Shown: positions 35,502-43,978 of the stretch, in pieces
Position numbering within the stretch: the first letter of the stretch is position 1
How the letters are laid out: the number at the start of each line of letters is the position of its first letter
Assembly (NCBI GenBank): GCA_014804005.1
Contig: JAAVAP010000023.1
Location: 28,272-92,271, forward strand
Source of the DNA: Treponema sp.
Lineage (GTDB): Bacteria > Spirochaetota > Spirochaetia > Treponematales > Treponemataceae
DNA: 64,000 nucleotides
Direction: 5' to 3'
Position numbers and translations under genes: made by a program
Notes under the pieces: generated by a model
What the model saw: the letters and a program-made list of their open reading frames with translations, nothing else
What the model was told of the DNA's origin: nothing
Databases searched by the model: none

Positions 35502-37217
35502 ATGGAAAAAGAAAATATTCCTTGCAAAAAGAAAGTTGTCTTCGTGGTGCTTGCTCTTCTGTTTGTATCAAGCGCACTTCTTGCGATGCCTGTTTCCATA
35601 TATGCGATTCTCGGTTTTGCCGAGCAGTATTTGGGGCGTTCGCTGCGGGATCCGGCGCGGTGGATTGAGATTATAAAGCACTGCTCGTTCATCGCGATGA
35701 CAATTATCGCGCTTGCGGTTTTTCTCGGCTATACAAAGAACGGCCGGAATATTGCGGAGGAAACACGGCAGGAGCTGGCTTCTTGGCGCATGAAAACCGA
35801 CACGAAACGGTTTGCACTTGCCTTTGCGGGAATGGCCGTGTTTTATTATGTCTGTTTCTTTAAAATCATCGGCGCGGATTTTTACTATAATGATGATATT
35901 TGGAGAAGTTATGAGGGAAGCCGTTCATGGATTGGCTTCAGCCGGTATATTTCCGACTTCCTTTCAATCGCCATTCATGGGAGCGTCCGCCTTTCGGACA
36001 TTGCGCCGCTAACGCAGTTCATAACGATAGCCGTCATGTCTTTGGCGACGGTTCTGCTTGTGGCGGTGCTTCGTGACGGAGACATTACGGTGTCAGGACT
36101 GCTGGCGTGTTCGCTGTTGTTCCTCTCGCCGTTTTTCGCGCAGAATTTCTCGTACCGGTTCGATTCGCCTTATATGGCACTTGCCGCGTTTTTTCCCATC
36201 GTGCCGTTTCTCTTCGTGGCGAACAGGCGCGTGTTCTTTTTTGTTTCGGTCATCTCGCTGATACTGTGCTGTATGTGCTATCAGGCGGGGAGCAGCATAT
36301 TCATTCTCCTTGCGATGTATGTTTCACTGTCGATGTGGCTCAAAAAAGAAACGGGACGACGCGCACTTGGGTTCGGCGGGCTTGCCGCCGCGGCATATCT
36401 GTGCGCCATGCTGGTTTTTAAAATCCTTTACATGAACACTATGGAGAACGCGGCGGATTCGAATTTTTCGACGGTCATCACGCTTTCTGCCGTTCCGCAG
36501 AATATCGCCGCATACGTGCGGAACACATTGCCGCTTTTTGGCGGAATATGGACAAAATGCTTTTTGCTTGTCTCCGCCGTCGGTTTTATTATCGCGAGCG
36601 CAAGGAATGCAAAGCGGGGCAGAATTGCCTCATGTGTCGCCGTCGTCATATTTATTGCCGCAGGCTTTTTCCTTTCGTTCGGGCCGTACCTTGTCTTTGA
36701 GCGGCCGCTGTTTGCGCCACGGGCAATGATGGGCTTCAATATGCTCGTCGCCCTTGTCTGTGCGGGACTGTGCGGCGCGGGCGGAAAATGGCGCGTGCTG
36801 CCGGTGTGCTGCCTCGTGTACGGATGCGCCGTCTTCATGCATGCATACGGCACGAGCCTTGCCGAGCAGAAAGAGTACCAGCGTTCCCGCACGGATATGC
36901 TTCTTTCCGACCTGGGCAGGTTTGCGGACGGCGGCAAGGAAATCGGCATTTCGTTTTCGGGAACGATTGGGCTTGCGGACGGCTTGCGCATAAACGCGCG
37001 GAACTTCCCCCTGATAAAACAACTTGTTACGGTCGTTCCCTCGGAAGGAAGCATCTGGAACGATGATATGCTGAACTCGCTCGGCTTCAAATGCAAGGAC
37101 GAATATCTCCACGAAAATCCCGGTCTGCCGCTGCTGCTGTCAACGTACTGGCACGATATTTACGGGGAGGACGGGCGGTTCTTTGTCGTCCTCAAGCAGC
37201 ACGGAGCAGTGCGATGA
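35502..37217 (+). CDS. GtrII-like membrane glycosyltransferase
   Basis: The protein has 571 residues. There are about ten to twelve hydrophobic helices and a periplasmic loop with Y-Y-N-D-D-I-W-R-S-Y-E-G near residue 128, typical of the GtrII family's acidic catalytic loop. S-Y-R-F-D-S-P-Y-M-A-L follows, and a soluble C-terminal domain begins near residue 460. It presumably transfers a lipid-linked sugar made by the divergent GtrB. The DNA is much richer in G/C than the 31.5-33.4 kb homologue. Its stop overlaps the next start (ATGA). Confidence 0.8.
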   Translation: MEKENIPCKKKVVFVVLALLFVSSALLAMPVSIYAILGFAEQYLGRSLRDPARWIEIIKHCSFIAMTIIALAVFLGYTKNGRNIAEETRQELASWRMKTDTKRFALAFAGMAVFYYVCFFKIIGADFYYNDDIWRSYEGSRSWIGFSRYISDFLSIAIHGSVRLSDIAPLTQFITIAVMSLATVLLVAVLRDGDITVSGLLACSLLFLSPFFAQNFSYRFDSPYMALAAFFPIVPFLFVANRRVFFFVSVISLILCCMCYQAGSSIFILLAMYVSLSMWLKKETGRRALGFGGLAAAAYLCAMLVFKILYMNTMENAADSNFSTVITLSAVPQNIAAYVRNTLPLFGGIWTKCFLLVSAVGFIIASARNAKRGRIASCVAVVIFIAAGFFLSFGPYLVFERPLFAPRAMMGFNMLVALVCAGLCGAGGKWRVLPVCCLVYGCAVFMHAYGTSLAEQKEYQRSRTDMLLSDLGRFADGGKEIGISFSGTIGLADGLRINARNFPLIKQLVTVVPSEGSIWNDDMLNSLGFKCKDEYLHENPGLPLLLSTYWHDIYGEDGRFFVVLKQHGAVR

Positions 37218-38389
37218 GCGCGCAGATAAACAAGGTTGTGTTCCTGACCGTCCACAGCTGGATCTCGAACCGGCAGGGCGGTTTTCACAAGTTCGCGGAG
37301 GCATGCTGCAATGGCGGCGCGGAGGTCGTTTTTTTCAGCTTTCCGCGTCCGTACTACAGCCTTTTTCAACATCAGGAACTGTACAATCGCAAGTCGATTG
37401 CCACCCTTGCAAAAGGCATTCGCTACGAGGTCGGCGGCTCAACGCTGACCAACGTGACGCTTCCGACGCTCAAGCTCCCGGATGCCGTCGGCAAGCGGCT
37501 TCCTGATGCCGTTGCGGACGCGCTCGAACGCTTTTCGTTCGGCGGGCTTGGTCGGTTTGCGGATCGTTATTTTTCAGGTGCGGACGTGTTTATCATCGAA
37601 AGCTGTGGCGCGGTCGTCCTCTTTGATTTTCTGAAGAAACGTTTTCCGCAGGCGAAATTCGTCTACCGTCCGAGTGATCCGCTCATGTATGACGGTGCGC
37701 TCGCTCGGCGGGCAAAGGCAGAGGAACATGTCATGCTTGGCGCGGATATGACGCTTGTCGTGAATGACGAGGGGCTTGCATTGTACCGGCGGAAAATCCC
37801 GCAGTTTGACACGCGCGTAAGGCATGCCGTTCTTCCGAACGGCGTTGACATCGCCCCATACCGCGCACGGCACGATGTTCCCGAGCCGCTGAAAAAATCG
37901 CATACGGTTCTGTACGTGGGAGCGTGGGAAGTGGAGTGGGAGTTGCTGTTCGAGACAGCCGCGCGGCGCAGGGACTTCAACTATATTGTCGTCTGCCCGA
38001 ATTTTCCCGACGAAAAAATCAGGAGACGGGTCGGCGACATTCCGAATCTGACGTACATTCCCGGAATCAGGCCGGAAGAAGTTCCCGCATGGATAACGAA
38101 CTGCGACGTGGTGATGGTTCCCTACGTGACGGATTTTTACAAAAACCGTCCGCTCGGCATAACGGCGAAGTATTACCAGGCAATGGCGGCGGGAAAGCCG
38201 ATAGTCGCCTACTGCGACACGCCGAAACTCGCGGAAGTCGGCGTGCCGGTAACATACGGATACGAGGATTTCATGCGAGCGGTGGAGAATGCCATGGAGC
38301 GGCATGAAGCGCAGTATTCGTTCGACTTAAGCGACCGTGAATGGCCGCGCATCACGCAGCGGTTTTTGGAAATACTGCGGGAGTTGTGA
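37214..38389 (+). CDS. Glycosyltransferase, GT4/GT1-like (GT-B fold)
   Basis: The protein has 391 residues. Motifs of a GT-B enzyme are visible: an N-terminal G-G-F-H-K-F-A, the linker V-L-P-N-G-V-D-I, and the C-terminal nucleotide site D-V-V-M-V-P-Y then A-K-Y-Y-Q-A-M-A-A-G-K-P-I-V. Its donor and acceptor are unknown. It overlaps the Gtr gene by 4 nt and has GGAG. High G/C content matches its upstream partner. Confidence 0.85.
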   Translation: MSAQINKVVFLTVHSWISNRQGGFHKFAEACCNGGAEVVFFSFPRPYYSLFQHQELYNRKSIATLAKGIRYEVGGSTLTNVTLPTLKLPDAVGKRLPDAVADALERFSFGGLGRFADRYFSGADVFIIESCGAVVLFDFLKKRFPQAKFVYRPSDPLMYDGALARRAKAEEHVMLGADMTLVVNDEGLALYRRKIPQFDTRVRHAVLPNGVDIAPYRARHDVPEPLKKSHTVLYVGAWEVEWELLFETAARRRDFNYIVVCPNFPDEKIRRRVGDIPNLTYIPGIRPEEVPAWITNCDVVMVPYVTDFYKNRPLGITAKYYQAMAAGKPIVAYCDTPKLAEVGVPVTYGYEDFMRAVENAMERHEAQYSFDLSDREWPRITQRFLEILREL

Positions 38390-38428
38390 AAATAAGTTTT
38401 TGTGTGCTTCAATAAGGAGGTAAAAAAA

Positions 38429-39253
38429 ATGTTCTTACACAGAATAGCGCGCAGGATTTTGGCGGAGATTTTTGTCAGGCTTCCCATTCCCAAGAAAAAG
38501 CCAGTCCGCAAAGGCGTGACTGTTTCGCTCACATCATTTCCCGCACGGCTCGGCAGCCTGCATCTTGTCGTCCGTTCTTTGCTCAAGCAGACCGTCTTGC
38601 CGGAGCGGATTGTCTTGTATCTCGGCACGGATAGCATGGATTCTGATATTCCTGAAAAACTGAGAAAACTGGAAAAATACAACTTTACCATCAAAACGGT
38701 ATATGACGATATAAAGCCGCACAAAAAATATTTCTACGCAATGCAGGAATATCCTGATGACATCATCATCACTGTCGATGATGATTCGCTGTATGACAGA
38801 AATCTCGTGCGCGATTTATTGCGATGCCACGAAAAATATCCCGAAGCCGTCTGCGCGCGCAGGGTGCATAGAATTACCAAGAATAATGACGGTACACTGA
38901 AAAAATATAATGACTGGGAGTGGGAATATACGGAAAGCATAGAGCCGTCATTCAAACTGTTCGCGACTGGATGTGGAGGCGTATTGTATCCGCCGCATAC
39001 TTTTACTAGAGAGACGTTCGACAGCGAATCAATAAAAAAGCATTGCCTCACTACGGACGATATTTGGCTAAAATTTATGGAACTGAAAAACAATGTAAAA
39101 GTTGTCTGGTCAGAGAACAGAACACCCCCCCCCTTATCATTGCGCCACATCCAAGAGTCTGGCTTGTTCCACACGAATGTGCAAAGCACGAATGACGAAA
39201 ACATCAAAACTATGGAAGAGTTTACCGGCATACAGCTTGCGGAATACGTTTGA
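38429..39253 (+). CDS. GT2-like glycosyltransferase with in-frame C9 tract
   Basis: The protein has 274 residues. It contains V-T-V-S-L-T-S-F-P-A-R, then L-L-K-Q-T-V-L-P-E-R-I-V-L and a D-x-D region T-V-D-D-D-S near residue 115, consistent with a GT-A fold. ATG 38429 is behind AGGAGGT. Nine Cs at 39125-39133 encode P-P-P near residue 233. In this state the frame ends at 39253; loss of one C would fuse it to the next glycosyltransferase frame. Confidence 0.8.
   Translation: MFLHRIARRILAEIFVRLPIPKKKPVRKGVTVSLTSFPARLGSLHLVVRSLLKQTVLPERIVLYLGTDSMDSDIPEKLRKLEKYNFTIKTVYDDIKPHKKYFYAMQEYPDDIIITVDDDSLYDRNLVRDLLRCHEKYPEAVCARRVHRITKNNDGTLKKYNDWEWEYTESIEPSFKLFATGCGGVLYPPHTFTRETFDSESIKKHCLTTDDIWLKFMELKNNVKVVWSENRTPPPLSLRHIQESGLFHTNVQSTNDENIKTMEEFTGIQLAEYV
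39125..39133 (+). repeat. C9 homopolymer near the 3' end of a glycosyltransferase gene
   Basis: The tract is in frame at nine. At eight, the reading frame continues into the next ORF and through to 40331. Confidence 0.95.
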
Positions 39254-40331
39254 GGTACAGTGTGGCAAAGAATACAAGGCGTTTATTTATCCTGCGAACA
39301 ATACGGAAAATACATACATTGATATACAACAAAAAGCCATACAGTCAGCCGGTCTTGAGGTGACTTATAACTTACGGGATTTTTTTTCGACTGATTTCTT
39401 CCTGTTAAATTGGTTTGAGACGTTAGGAGGAAAGTACGAATGGCTTGATTACATAAAGAAAACGATAAAATTGATTATGCTTGTACTGTTTCGGAAAAAG
39501 ATATTGTATGTCATTCATAATAAACAGGTTCATGCAAAATACAAAGACACTTTCTCACAGAAACTCTCTAGCAAACTAATGCGAAAACTTATATCATGCT
39601 CATCAAAAATAATCATTTTATGCGAGGAAACAAGGACTGTTATAAGCGCATTGTGCCAGGACGATAAAAAGTATTTCAGTAAGATATACAGAATTCCGCA
39701 TCCTAATTATATTGATACATATCCAGTCAACAATGAAATGATTGAGAATGCTGAAAAAGGCATTTCTTTTTTGTTTTTCGGGCAGATATGCAAATATAAG
39801 AATATCGAGTTGCTTATCGATGTATTCAATGACCTTTCGGAGAATACCGATGTTTCTTTAACTATTGCGGGAAATTGCAAGGATGAAGAATATTCCGAAA
39901 CATTGCGTTCTTCCATAAAAAACGATAACATCAAATGTGACTTTAGATTTATCCCTGATGAGGATGTTGGCGCATGTATAAATCGACATAGCATTCTCGT
40001 TCTGCCATATTCGCTTGAAAGCAGTTTGAATTCAGGAACGATATTTTTGGCGTTCAGCTACAAAAGAACAGTCATAAGCCCTCTTATCGGAACATTGAAA
40101 GAATTCGGCGATGCAGATTTTTTTTATGCATACGACTATACCAATTATCAAGAACACAAACGCAATCTGAAAGATACAATAAACCAAGCCATAAAAGACT
40201 GGCAGGCAAATCAAACTGTTTTTATTGAAAAAGGACTGAAAGCATATTACAGAGTAAAAGAAGAAAACTCCTTTGAGAAGATTACCGAGCTGTATAAAGG
40301 TCTTTTTCGGGAAATTGGTGGAAAACAATAG
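39237..40331 (+). CDS. Glycosyltransferase (GT4-like) without a clear own start
   Basis: The frame is open from 39102 to 40331 but overlaps the previous gene. Family-like sequence begins near K-A-F-I-Y-P-A-N-N (about 39278). The only start codons before it are ATG 39177 and 39192 and TTG 39237, none with a good ribosome site. Conserved GT4 features include F-G-Q-I-C-K-Y-K-N-I-E-L-L, I-A-G-N-C and L-P-Y-S-L-E-S-S-L-N-S-G-T. It may be translated by re-initiation after 39253 or as a fusion when the C-tract is eight. Confidence 0.65.
   Translation: MRNTFEVQCGKEYKAFIYPANNTENTYIDIQQKAIQSAGLEVTYNLRDFFSTDFFLLNWFETLGGKYEWLDYIKKTIKLIMLVLFRKKILYVIHNKQVHAKYKDTFSQKLSSKLMRKLISCSSKIIILCEETRTVISALCQDDKKYFSKIYRIPHPNYIDTYPVNNEMIENAEKGISFLFFGQICKYKNIELLIDVFNDLSENTDVSLTIAGNCKDEEYSETLRSSIKNDNIKCDFRFIPDEDVGACINRHSILVLPYSLESSLNSGTIFLAFSYKRTVISPLIGTLKEFGDADFFYAYDYTNYQEHKRNLKDTINQAIKDWQANQTVFIEKGLKAYYRVKEENSFEKITELYKGLFREIGGKQ
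39971..40002 (+). repeat. 32-bp fragment duplicated at 41713-41744
   Basis: This stretch inside the glycosyltransferase gene is repeated with two mismatches across the stop codon of the DUF4143 ATPase gene. Confidence 0.85.
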
Positions 40332-40415
40332 AAAAATGCAAAATTTGTTGTATTTTCCCCTAGAAAAATGTAAAATTTGCTGTACTTTCCCCTAGAAAAT
40401 TGCTATGCTTAAAAT
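40329..40415 (+). repeat. 32-bp direct repeats upstream of the DUF4143 ATPase
   Basis: TAGAAAAATG starts at 40329 and 40361 with period 32, and a third partial unit begins at 40393. Each unit ends in TTTCCCC. The last unit merges with the ATPase start, so the array is its promoter region. Confidence 0.85.
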
Positions 40416-41723
40416 ATGAAACGGTCATTATATAAAAAACTGCTGGAATGGAAGACTTCGTCTAGAAGGAAGCCGCTTGTCCTTGAGGGTGCGCGCCAGG
40501 TCGGAAAGACATGGCTCTTAAAAGAATTCGGCAGTCACGAATATGAAAATATGGTCTATATAAACTGCGACAACAATCCGCAGGTACAGGCACTTTTTTC
40601 TGATTTTGACACAAAGCGCATTTTTCGCGGGCTTTCTGCCATAGCGAATATGAGCATAACGCCAGGAAAAACACTGGTCATCCTTGACGAAGTGCAGGAA
40701 ACTCCGTCTGCATTGACTGCGCTCAAGTATTTTTGCGAGGATGCTCCTGAATATCATGTTGCTGTCGCTGGTTCTCTGCTCGGGCTGCAGGTGCATTCTG
40801 GCACAGGATTTCCTGTCGGGAAGACTGACAATCTTACCTTGTATCCGCTCTCATTCATGGAGTTTCTCGGCGCAATGGAAAAAAATATTCTTTTGGAACG
40901 CATAAGAAGCCACTCATGGGAGGAACTGAATACATTTTCTCCGCAGCTGACGGAATTGCTCCGGCAGTATTATTTTACCGGCGGAATGCCGGAAGTTGTA
41001 TTGACCTATATTGAAACACAGGAGCTTCAAAAAGTCAGGCAGAAGCAGAAGGATATCCTTGTCGGCTATGAACGCGATTTTTCAAAGCATGTGCCGGAAA
41101 AGGATATTCCGAAAATTAGGCTTGTGTGGCGATCTGTACCGTCGCAGCTTGCAAAGGAGAACAAGAAGTTCATCTATGGCGCCTTGAAAAAAGGTGGTCG
41201 TGCAAAAGAATTTGAAAACGCAATCCAATGGCTTGAGGATGCCGGACTTATTCATAAAATTTGCCGCGTCTCAAAAATGGAGTTGCCGCTGAAATTCTAT
41301 GAGAATTTTGACTGTTTCAAGTTGTTTGTAAACGATTTGGGGCTTTTTGGTGCTATGGCGGACGCTCCTGCGTCAGAAATCCTTGTCGGAAACAATGCGT
41401 TTTCAGGCTACAAGGGCAGTTTTACGGAACAATATGTCGCCCAGCAGTTTTTCAGCGCGCTTGGAGAGCAGCTGTTTTATTATGCGAATGACAACTCAAC
41501 CATGGAAATTGACTTTGTGTTCCAGTCAGCGGGCGTATTCCCGATCGAAGTGAAGGCAGAGGAAAACCTCAAATCAAAAAGTCTTTCGGCAGCACTCAAA
41601 TCCAGTCCAACCCTGCACGGAATCCGTTTTTCTATGTCAAACTACAGAAAGCAGGAGCGGATGGAAAACGTTCCGTTGCCATTGGCGGAGGAATTTTTGA
41701 AATCGATGCTGTCGCATGTATAA
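40416..41723 (+). CDS. ATPase of the AAA_14/DUF4143 family
   Basis: The protein has 435 residues. Walker A is E-G-A-R-Q-V-G-K-T-W (residues 24-33), Walker B is T-L-V-I-L-D-E-V-Q-E near residue 95, and a DUF4143 region follows. The C-terminus has a nuclease-like E-I-D-F-V-F ... I-E-V-K-A-E motif typical of these proteins. They are widespread accessory ATPases of unknown role, often mobile. Its stop codon lies in DNA duplicated from the glycosyltransferase gene at 39971. Confidence 0.88.
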   Translation: MKRSLYKKLLEWKTSSRRKPLVLEGARQVGKTWLLKEFGSHEYENMVYINCDNNPQVQALFSDFDTKRIFRGLSAIANMSITPGKTLVILDEVQETPSALTALKYFCEDAPEYHVAVAGSLLGLQVHSGTGFPVGKTDNLTLYPLSFMEFLGAMEKNILLERIRSHSWEELNTFSPQLTELLRQYYFTGGMPEVVLTYIETQELQKVRQKQKDILVGYERDFSKHVPEKDIPKIRLVWRSVPSQLAKENKKFIYGALKKGGRAKEFENAIQWLEDAGLIHKICRVSKMELPLKFYENFDCFKLFVNDLGLFGAMADAPASEILVGNNAFSGYKGSFTEQYVAQQFFSALGEQLFYYANDNSTMEIDFVFQSAGVFPIEVKAEENLKSKSLSAALKSSPTLHGIRFSMSNYRKQERMENVPLPLAEEFLKSMLSHV

Positions 41724-41744
41724 ATCGGCATGGCATTCTCGTTC
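41713..41744 (+). repeat. Remnant copy of glycosyltransferase DNA at the ATPase stop
   Basis: Thirty of 32 bases match 39971-40002, including the TGTATAAATCG core that supplies the ATPase stop codon. Confidence 0.85.
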
Positions 41745-41850
41745 CACAATCTGTTACTTGTCGCTCCAGAATTTGGTTGTTGCCGTTCCAAAAATTGATT
41801 ATTGTCGTTCCAGATTTTGGTTGTTGTCGCTCCAGTTTTTGGTACAAGCA
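41741..41850. repeat. 22-bp tandem repeats, five units
   Basis: Units beginning G(T/C)TCCA occur at 41741, 41763, 41785, 41807 and 41829, period exactly 22. They lie directly downstream of the ATPase. The minus-strand frame through them is a repeat artefact, not a gene. Confidence 0.9.
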
Positions 41851-41949
41851 AGGAGCGCGGATGGGATAGGCACTGCCGCAAAAACGAGTGTGGGCGCAAA
41901 AAAAGCCGGCGCTGGAGTGCGCCGGACGTGTGTTGCCTGCGTATGCCGC

Positions 41950-42726
41950 TTATACGGCGGTCAGCTCAGTCTGAAAGGTGAATGCCGTCGGCTTCTTCCG
42001 GTATGTCTTTGAGGAGAGTGCCTGGGTAACGACTTTCAGCCGGTACGTGCCTGCTTCCAGTCCTGACGGAATGACGCATGCAAGGCGGGTCTGCGTGTTT
42101 ATGCCCAGTTTCTCCGCGGAAAGCTTTACGTCTTTCGTGTCGTCCTGCGAATGCATAAAATACAGGCCGACTTCTTCCGAATCGCCGCCTATCCTGATGT
42201 TCGTTCCCGATATGTTGAGGAAGCCGCCCCGGGTAAGGACGGCATCGCCCTTTGATTCAAGGTCGAACACGTCGGTCACGACGGGCTTTATCTCGTTGCC
42301 CTGCCTGATGACGGGACGGAGGGATGAGAGCCGTTCGTTTGCGGCGGCCGAAGGGTGGACGCTAAGACCGATTGCGTGGCGGTCAGTGCTGAATGTGTCC
42401 GAATCCGAATCGAACGTGCCTTTTACCCTCGCACAGAAGCGGTTTATTCCGTCGTCCACGGTGTATCCGTCGGAAACCCGCTGCATTTTTGCTTCGTTCA
42501 GCCGTTCGGCAATGCGCTGAATCTGTTCTTTTGAGAGACCGTCGTTCTGGCCGCTTGCAATGACATCATCCGCGAGGTCGGCGTTCGTGCAGACACCCCG
42601 GTTTATGGTCTTTGCGTAGTAGGTCAGCTTTCCGTCAGTGTCCTGACGCATCTTGTTCGGGTACAGGGCGACCGGGAGGTTTCCTGCCTTTGTCTCAGAT
42701 TTTTCGGTGATACTTGCCATTTTCAT
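41950..42726 (-). CDS. DUF4469 protein with HU-like DNA-binding N-terminus
   Basis: The protein has 258 residues. The N-terminal half (N-L-P-V-A-L-Y-P-N-K ... L-S-K-E-Q-I-Q-R-I-A) fits the HU-like domain that precedes DUF4469, and the C-terminal half (R-G-N-E-I-K-P ... G-T-Y-R-L-K-V-V-T) fits the Ig-like DUF4469 part. Such proteins occur in Bacteroidetes and treponemes; the function is unknown. Of several ATGs, 42726 is best spaced behind AAGG. A second in-frame ATG lies two codons downstream. Confidence 0.7.
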   Translation of the reverse strand: MKMASITEKSETKAGNLPVALYPNKMRQDTDGKLTYYAKTINRGVCTNADLADDVIASGQNDGLSKEQIQRIAERLNEAKMQRVSDGYTVDDGINRFCARVKGTFDSDSDTFSTDRHAIGLSVHPSAAANERLSSLRPVIRQGNEIKPVVTDVFDLESKGDAVLTRGGFLNISGTNIRIGGDSEEVGLYFMHSQDDTKDVKLSAEKLGINTQTRLACVIPSGLEAGTYRLKVVTQALSSKTYRKKPTAFTFQTELTAV

Positions 42727-43158
42727 TATCATCCTTGTCCATGATGTTTTATGTGATTTGTACAGTACGTGCCTTCATGCAATTGTCGCTGCATTCGGCA
42801 CAAGTAATGGATGGTTTCAAGAACTCGCGTATAGCATGAACCCTATATATGCTGTCTTGCTCGATATGTCTTTCAAAAATACTGCTCACCGGCAGTCCGC
42901 ATTCCTGCAAACGTGCTGCGCGGCGGTACTTTTAAAAGCTAATAAAGGATGGGCTGTATCGTCAAGTAAAATTTTGTGAAAAGCGCGTAATTATTTCTAG
43001 AAATGAGAAAGTTTTATGCTCTTGCAATCATTTACCAGGCAATATTGTCCTTGTTTGAGAATCTTTTATGGTAGACATCGCTCTCCGCCAGTCATTGTTT
43101 TTTCTGCCTTTCTCAAGGGCGGGGTGTTGTATGATTTCTGTTGAGCCGTGGTACAATT
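42727..43158. other. 432-bp gap without a convincing gene
   Basis: Short frames occur on both strands but lack ribosome sites and recognisable protein. It probably holds the long leader of the DUF4469 gene and decayed accessory DNA. Confidence 0.5.
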
Positions 43159-43602
43159 TCATACTTTTCCCAGCCTCCGGTCAATTTCTGCAAGGACATT
43201 CGCAATGTCCTCTTCGTGGAATGTCGGATACATGCGCAAGAAGTCATTTGCCGTAACGTTCGAGAAAATTTCTTTATAAGTGATGTTCCGCGACCACTGG
43301 TACATGCTTGCGACAAAGCCTGTCCAATAGTTTTCCGATGGAGAAAAACCGATGTCAACGACTTCCTTGTTTTCAAGTCCCGCGACAAGCCATGAAAGCT
43401 CAATGCCTGACATCCCGGAGACAAAATGCGGGTTGCCGTTCTCTATTAGATGTATGTATTTGAAAGAGAGCCATTTTTGCACGAATTCTGCAAGAGAAAA
43501 GCCCAGTCCCAAAACGCCATATTCAAACGCCCATGCAATATTTTCTTTGGCATCCTTGAGATACAATTCGCTGTAGGCAGGGGATGAAAGAGGCCTGTTC
43601 AT
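43159..43602 (-). CDS. Unrecognised protein paired with a RelB antitoxin
   Basis: The protein has 147 residues, soluble, aromatic-rich and acidic, with no RelE/YafQ or other known toxin motif. It begins MNRPLSSPAYSELYLKDAKE and has an E-L-S-W-L-V-A-G-L segment near residue 70. It starts 12 nt after the relB-like stop and is probably translated from the same mRNA. Position suggests a toxin or a third component, but this is inference. Confidence 0.55.
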   Translation of the reverse strand: MNRPLSSPAYSELYLKDAKENIAWAFEYGVLGLGFSLAEFVQKWLSFKYIHLIENGNPHFVSGMSGIELSWLVAGLENKEVVDIGFSPSENYWTGFVASMYQWSRNITYKEIFSNVTANDFLRMYPTFHEEDIANVLAEIDRRLGKV

Positions 43603-43603
43603 G

Positions 43604-43681
43604 TTTCAATTTCCTTATGCCTCAGTGTATTTGTTTTTAGGGATACTGTTGTCAAAACTCTCATCGCGATTTGATTTTTCA
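43604..43681. repeat. 78-bp repeat, intact relB copy
   Basis: This stretch covers the 3' end of the RelB-like gene. It is about 85% identical by eye to 46359-46436 in the same orientation. Confidence 0.85.
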
Positions 43682-43878
43682 TCTGTTGCGGCAAGCGTTT
43701 TTTCTGAGAAATTGTATTGCGGGGGAACTATGTCGAACGGAAGACGCTGCTGATTTATGGACTGCTTTAAGAACAGCCTTATTGCGGTCGTCATGTCCAA
43801 CCCTAAAGAGGCAAAAAGGTTTTCCGCTTCCTGCTTGACAGAATTGTCTACCCTTGTCTGCAAAATTGCCGTTGCCAT
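43615..43878 (-). CDS. RelB/DinJ-family antitoxin
   Basis: The protein has 87 residues. The ribbon-helix-helix N-terminus reads T-R-V-D-N-S-V-K-Q-E-A-E-N-L-F-A-S-L-G-L-D-M-T-T-A-I-R-L-F, the classic RelB/DinJ pattern. It would bind its own promoter and neutralise a toxin. A GAGG-type site precedes ATG 43878; the upstream extension to 43941 is unlikely. No RelE-family toxin is adjacent. Confidence 0.85.
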   Translation of the reverse strand: MATAILQTRVDNSVKQEAENLFASLGLDMTTAIRLFLKQSINQQRLPFDIVPPQYNFSEKTLAATDEKSNRDESFDNSIPKNKYTEA

Positions 43879-43978
43879 AGTATGTTCCTCACTTATACTG
43901 TGTTCAAATACAAATATAGCACAAAAACAATCTGTTTGCAATCAGTTTAGATAGAATCAACAACCTCTTTCATTACCC

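Noticed and set aside
39102..39236. Long N-terminus for the second glycosyltransferase
   Set aside because: This part overlaps the previous gene in another frame and its residues look like an out-of-frame translation.
41741..41850. Repeat-encoded peptide on the minus strand
   Set aside because: The frame only follows a 22-bp tandem repeat; 22 is not a multiple of three, so no repeated peptide motif is kept, and there is no ribosome site.
42653..42979. Plus-strand frame of 108 codons
   Set aside because: It overlaps the start of the DUF4469 gene antisense, has no ribosome site and looks unlike protein.
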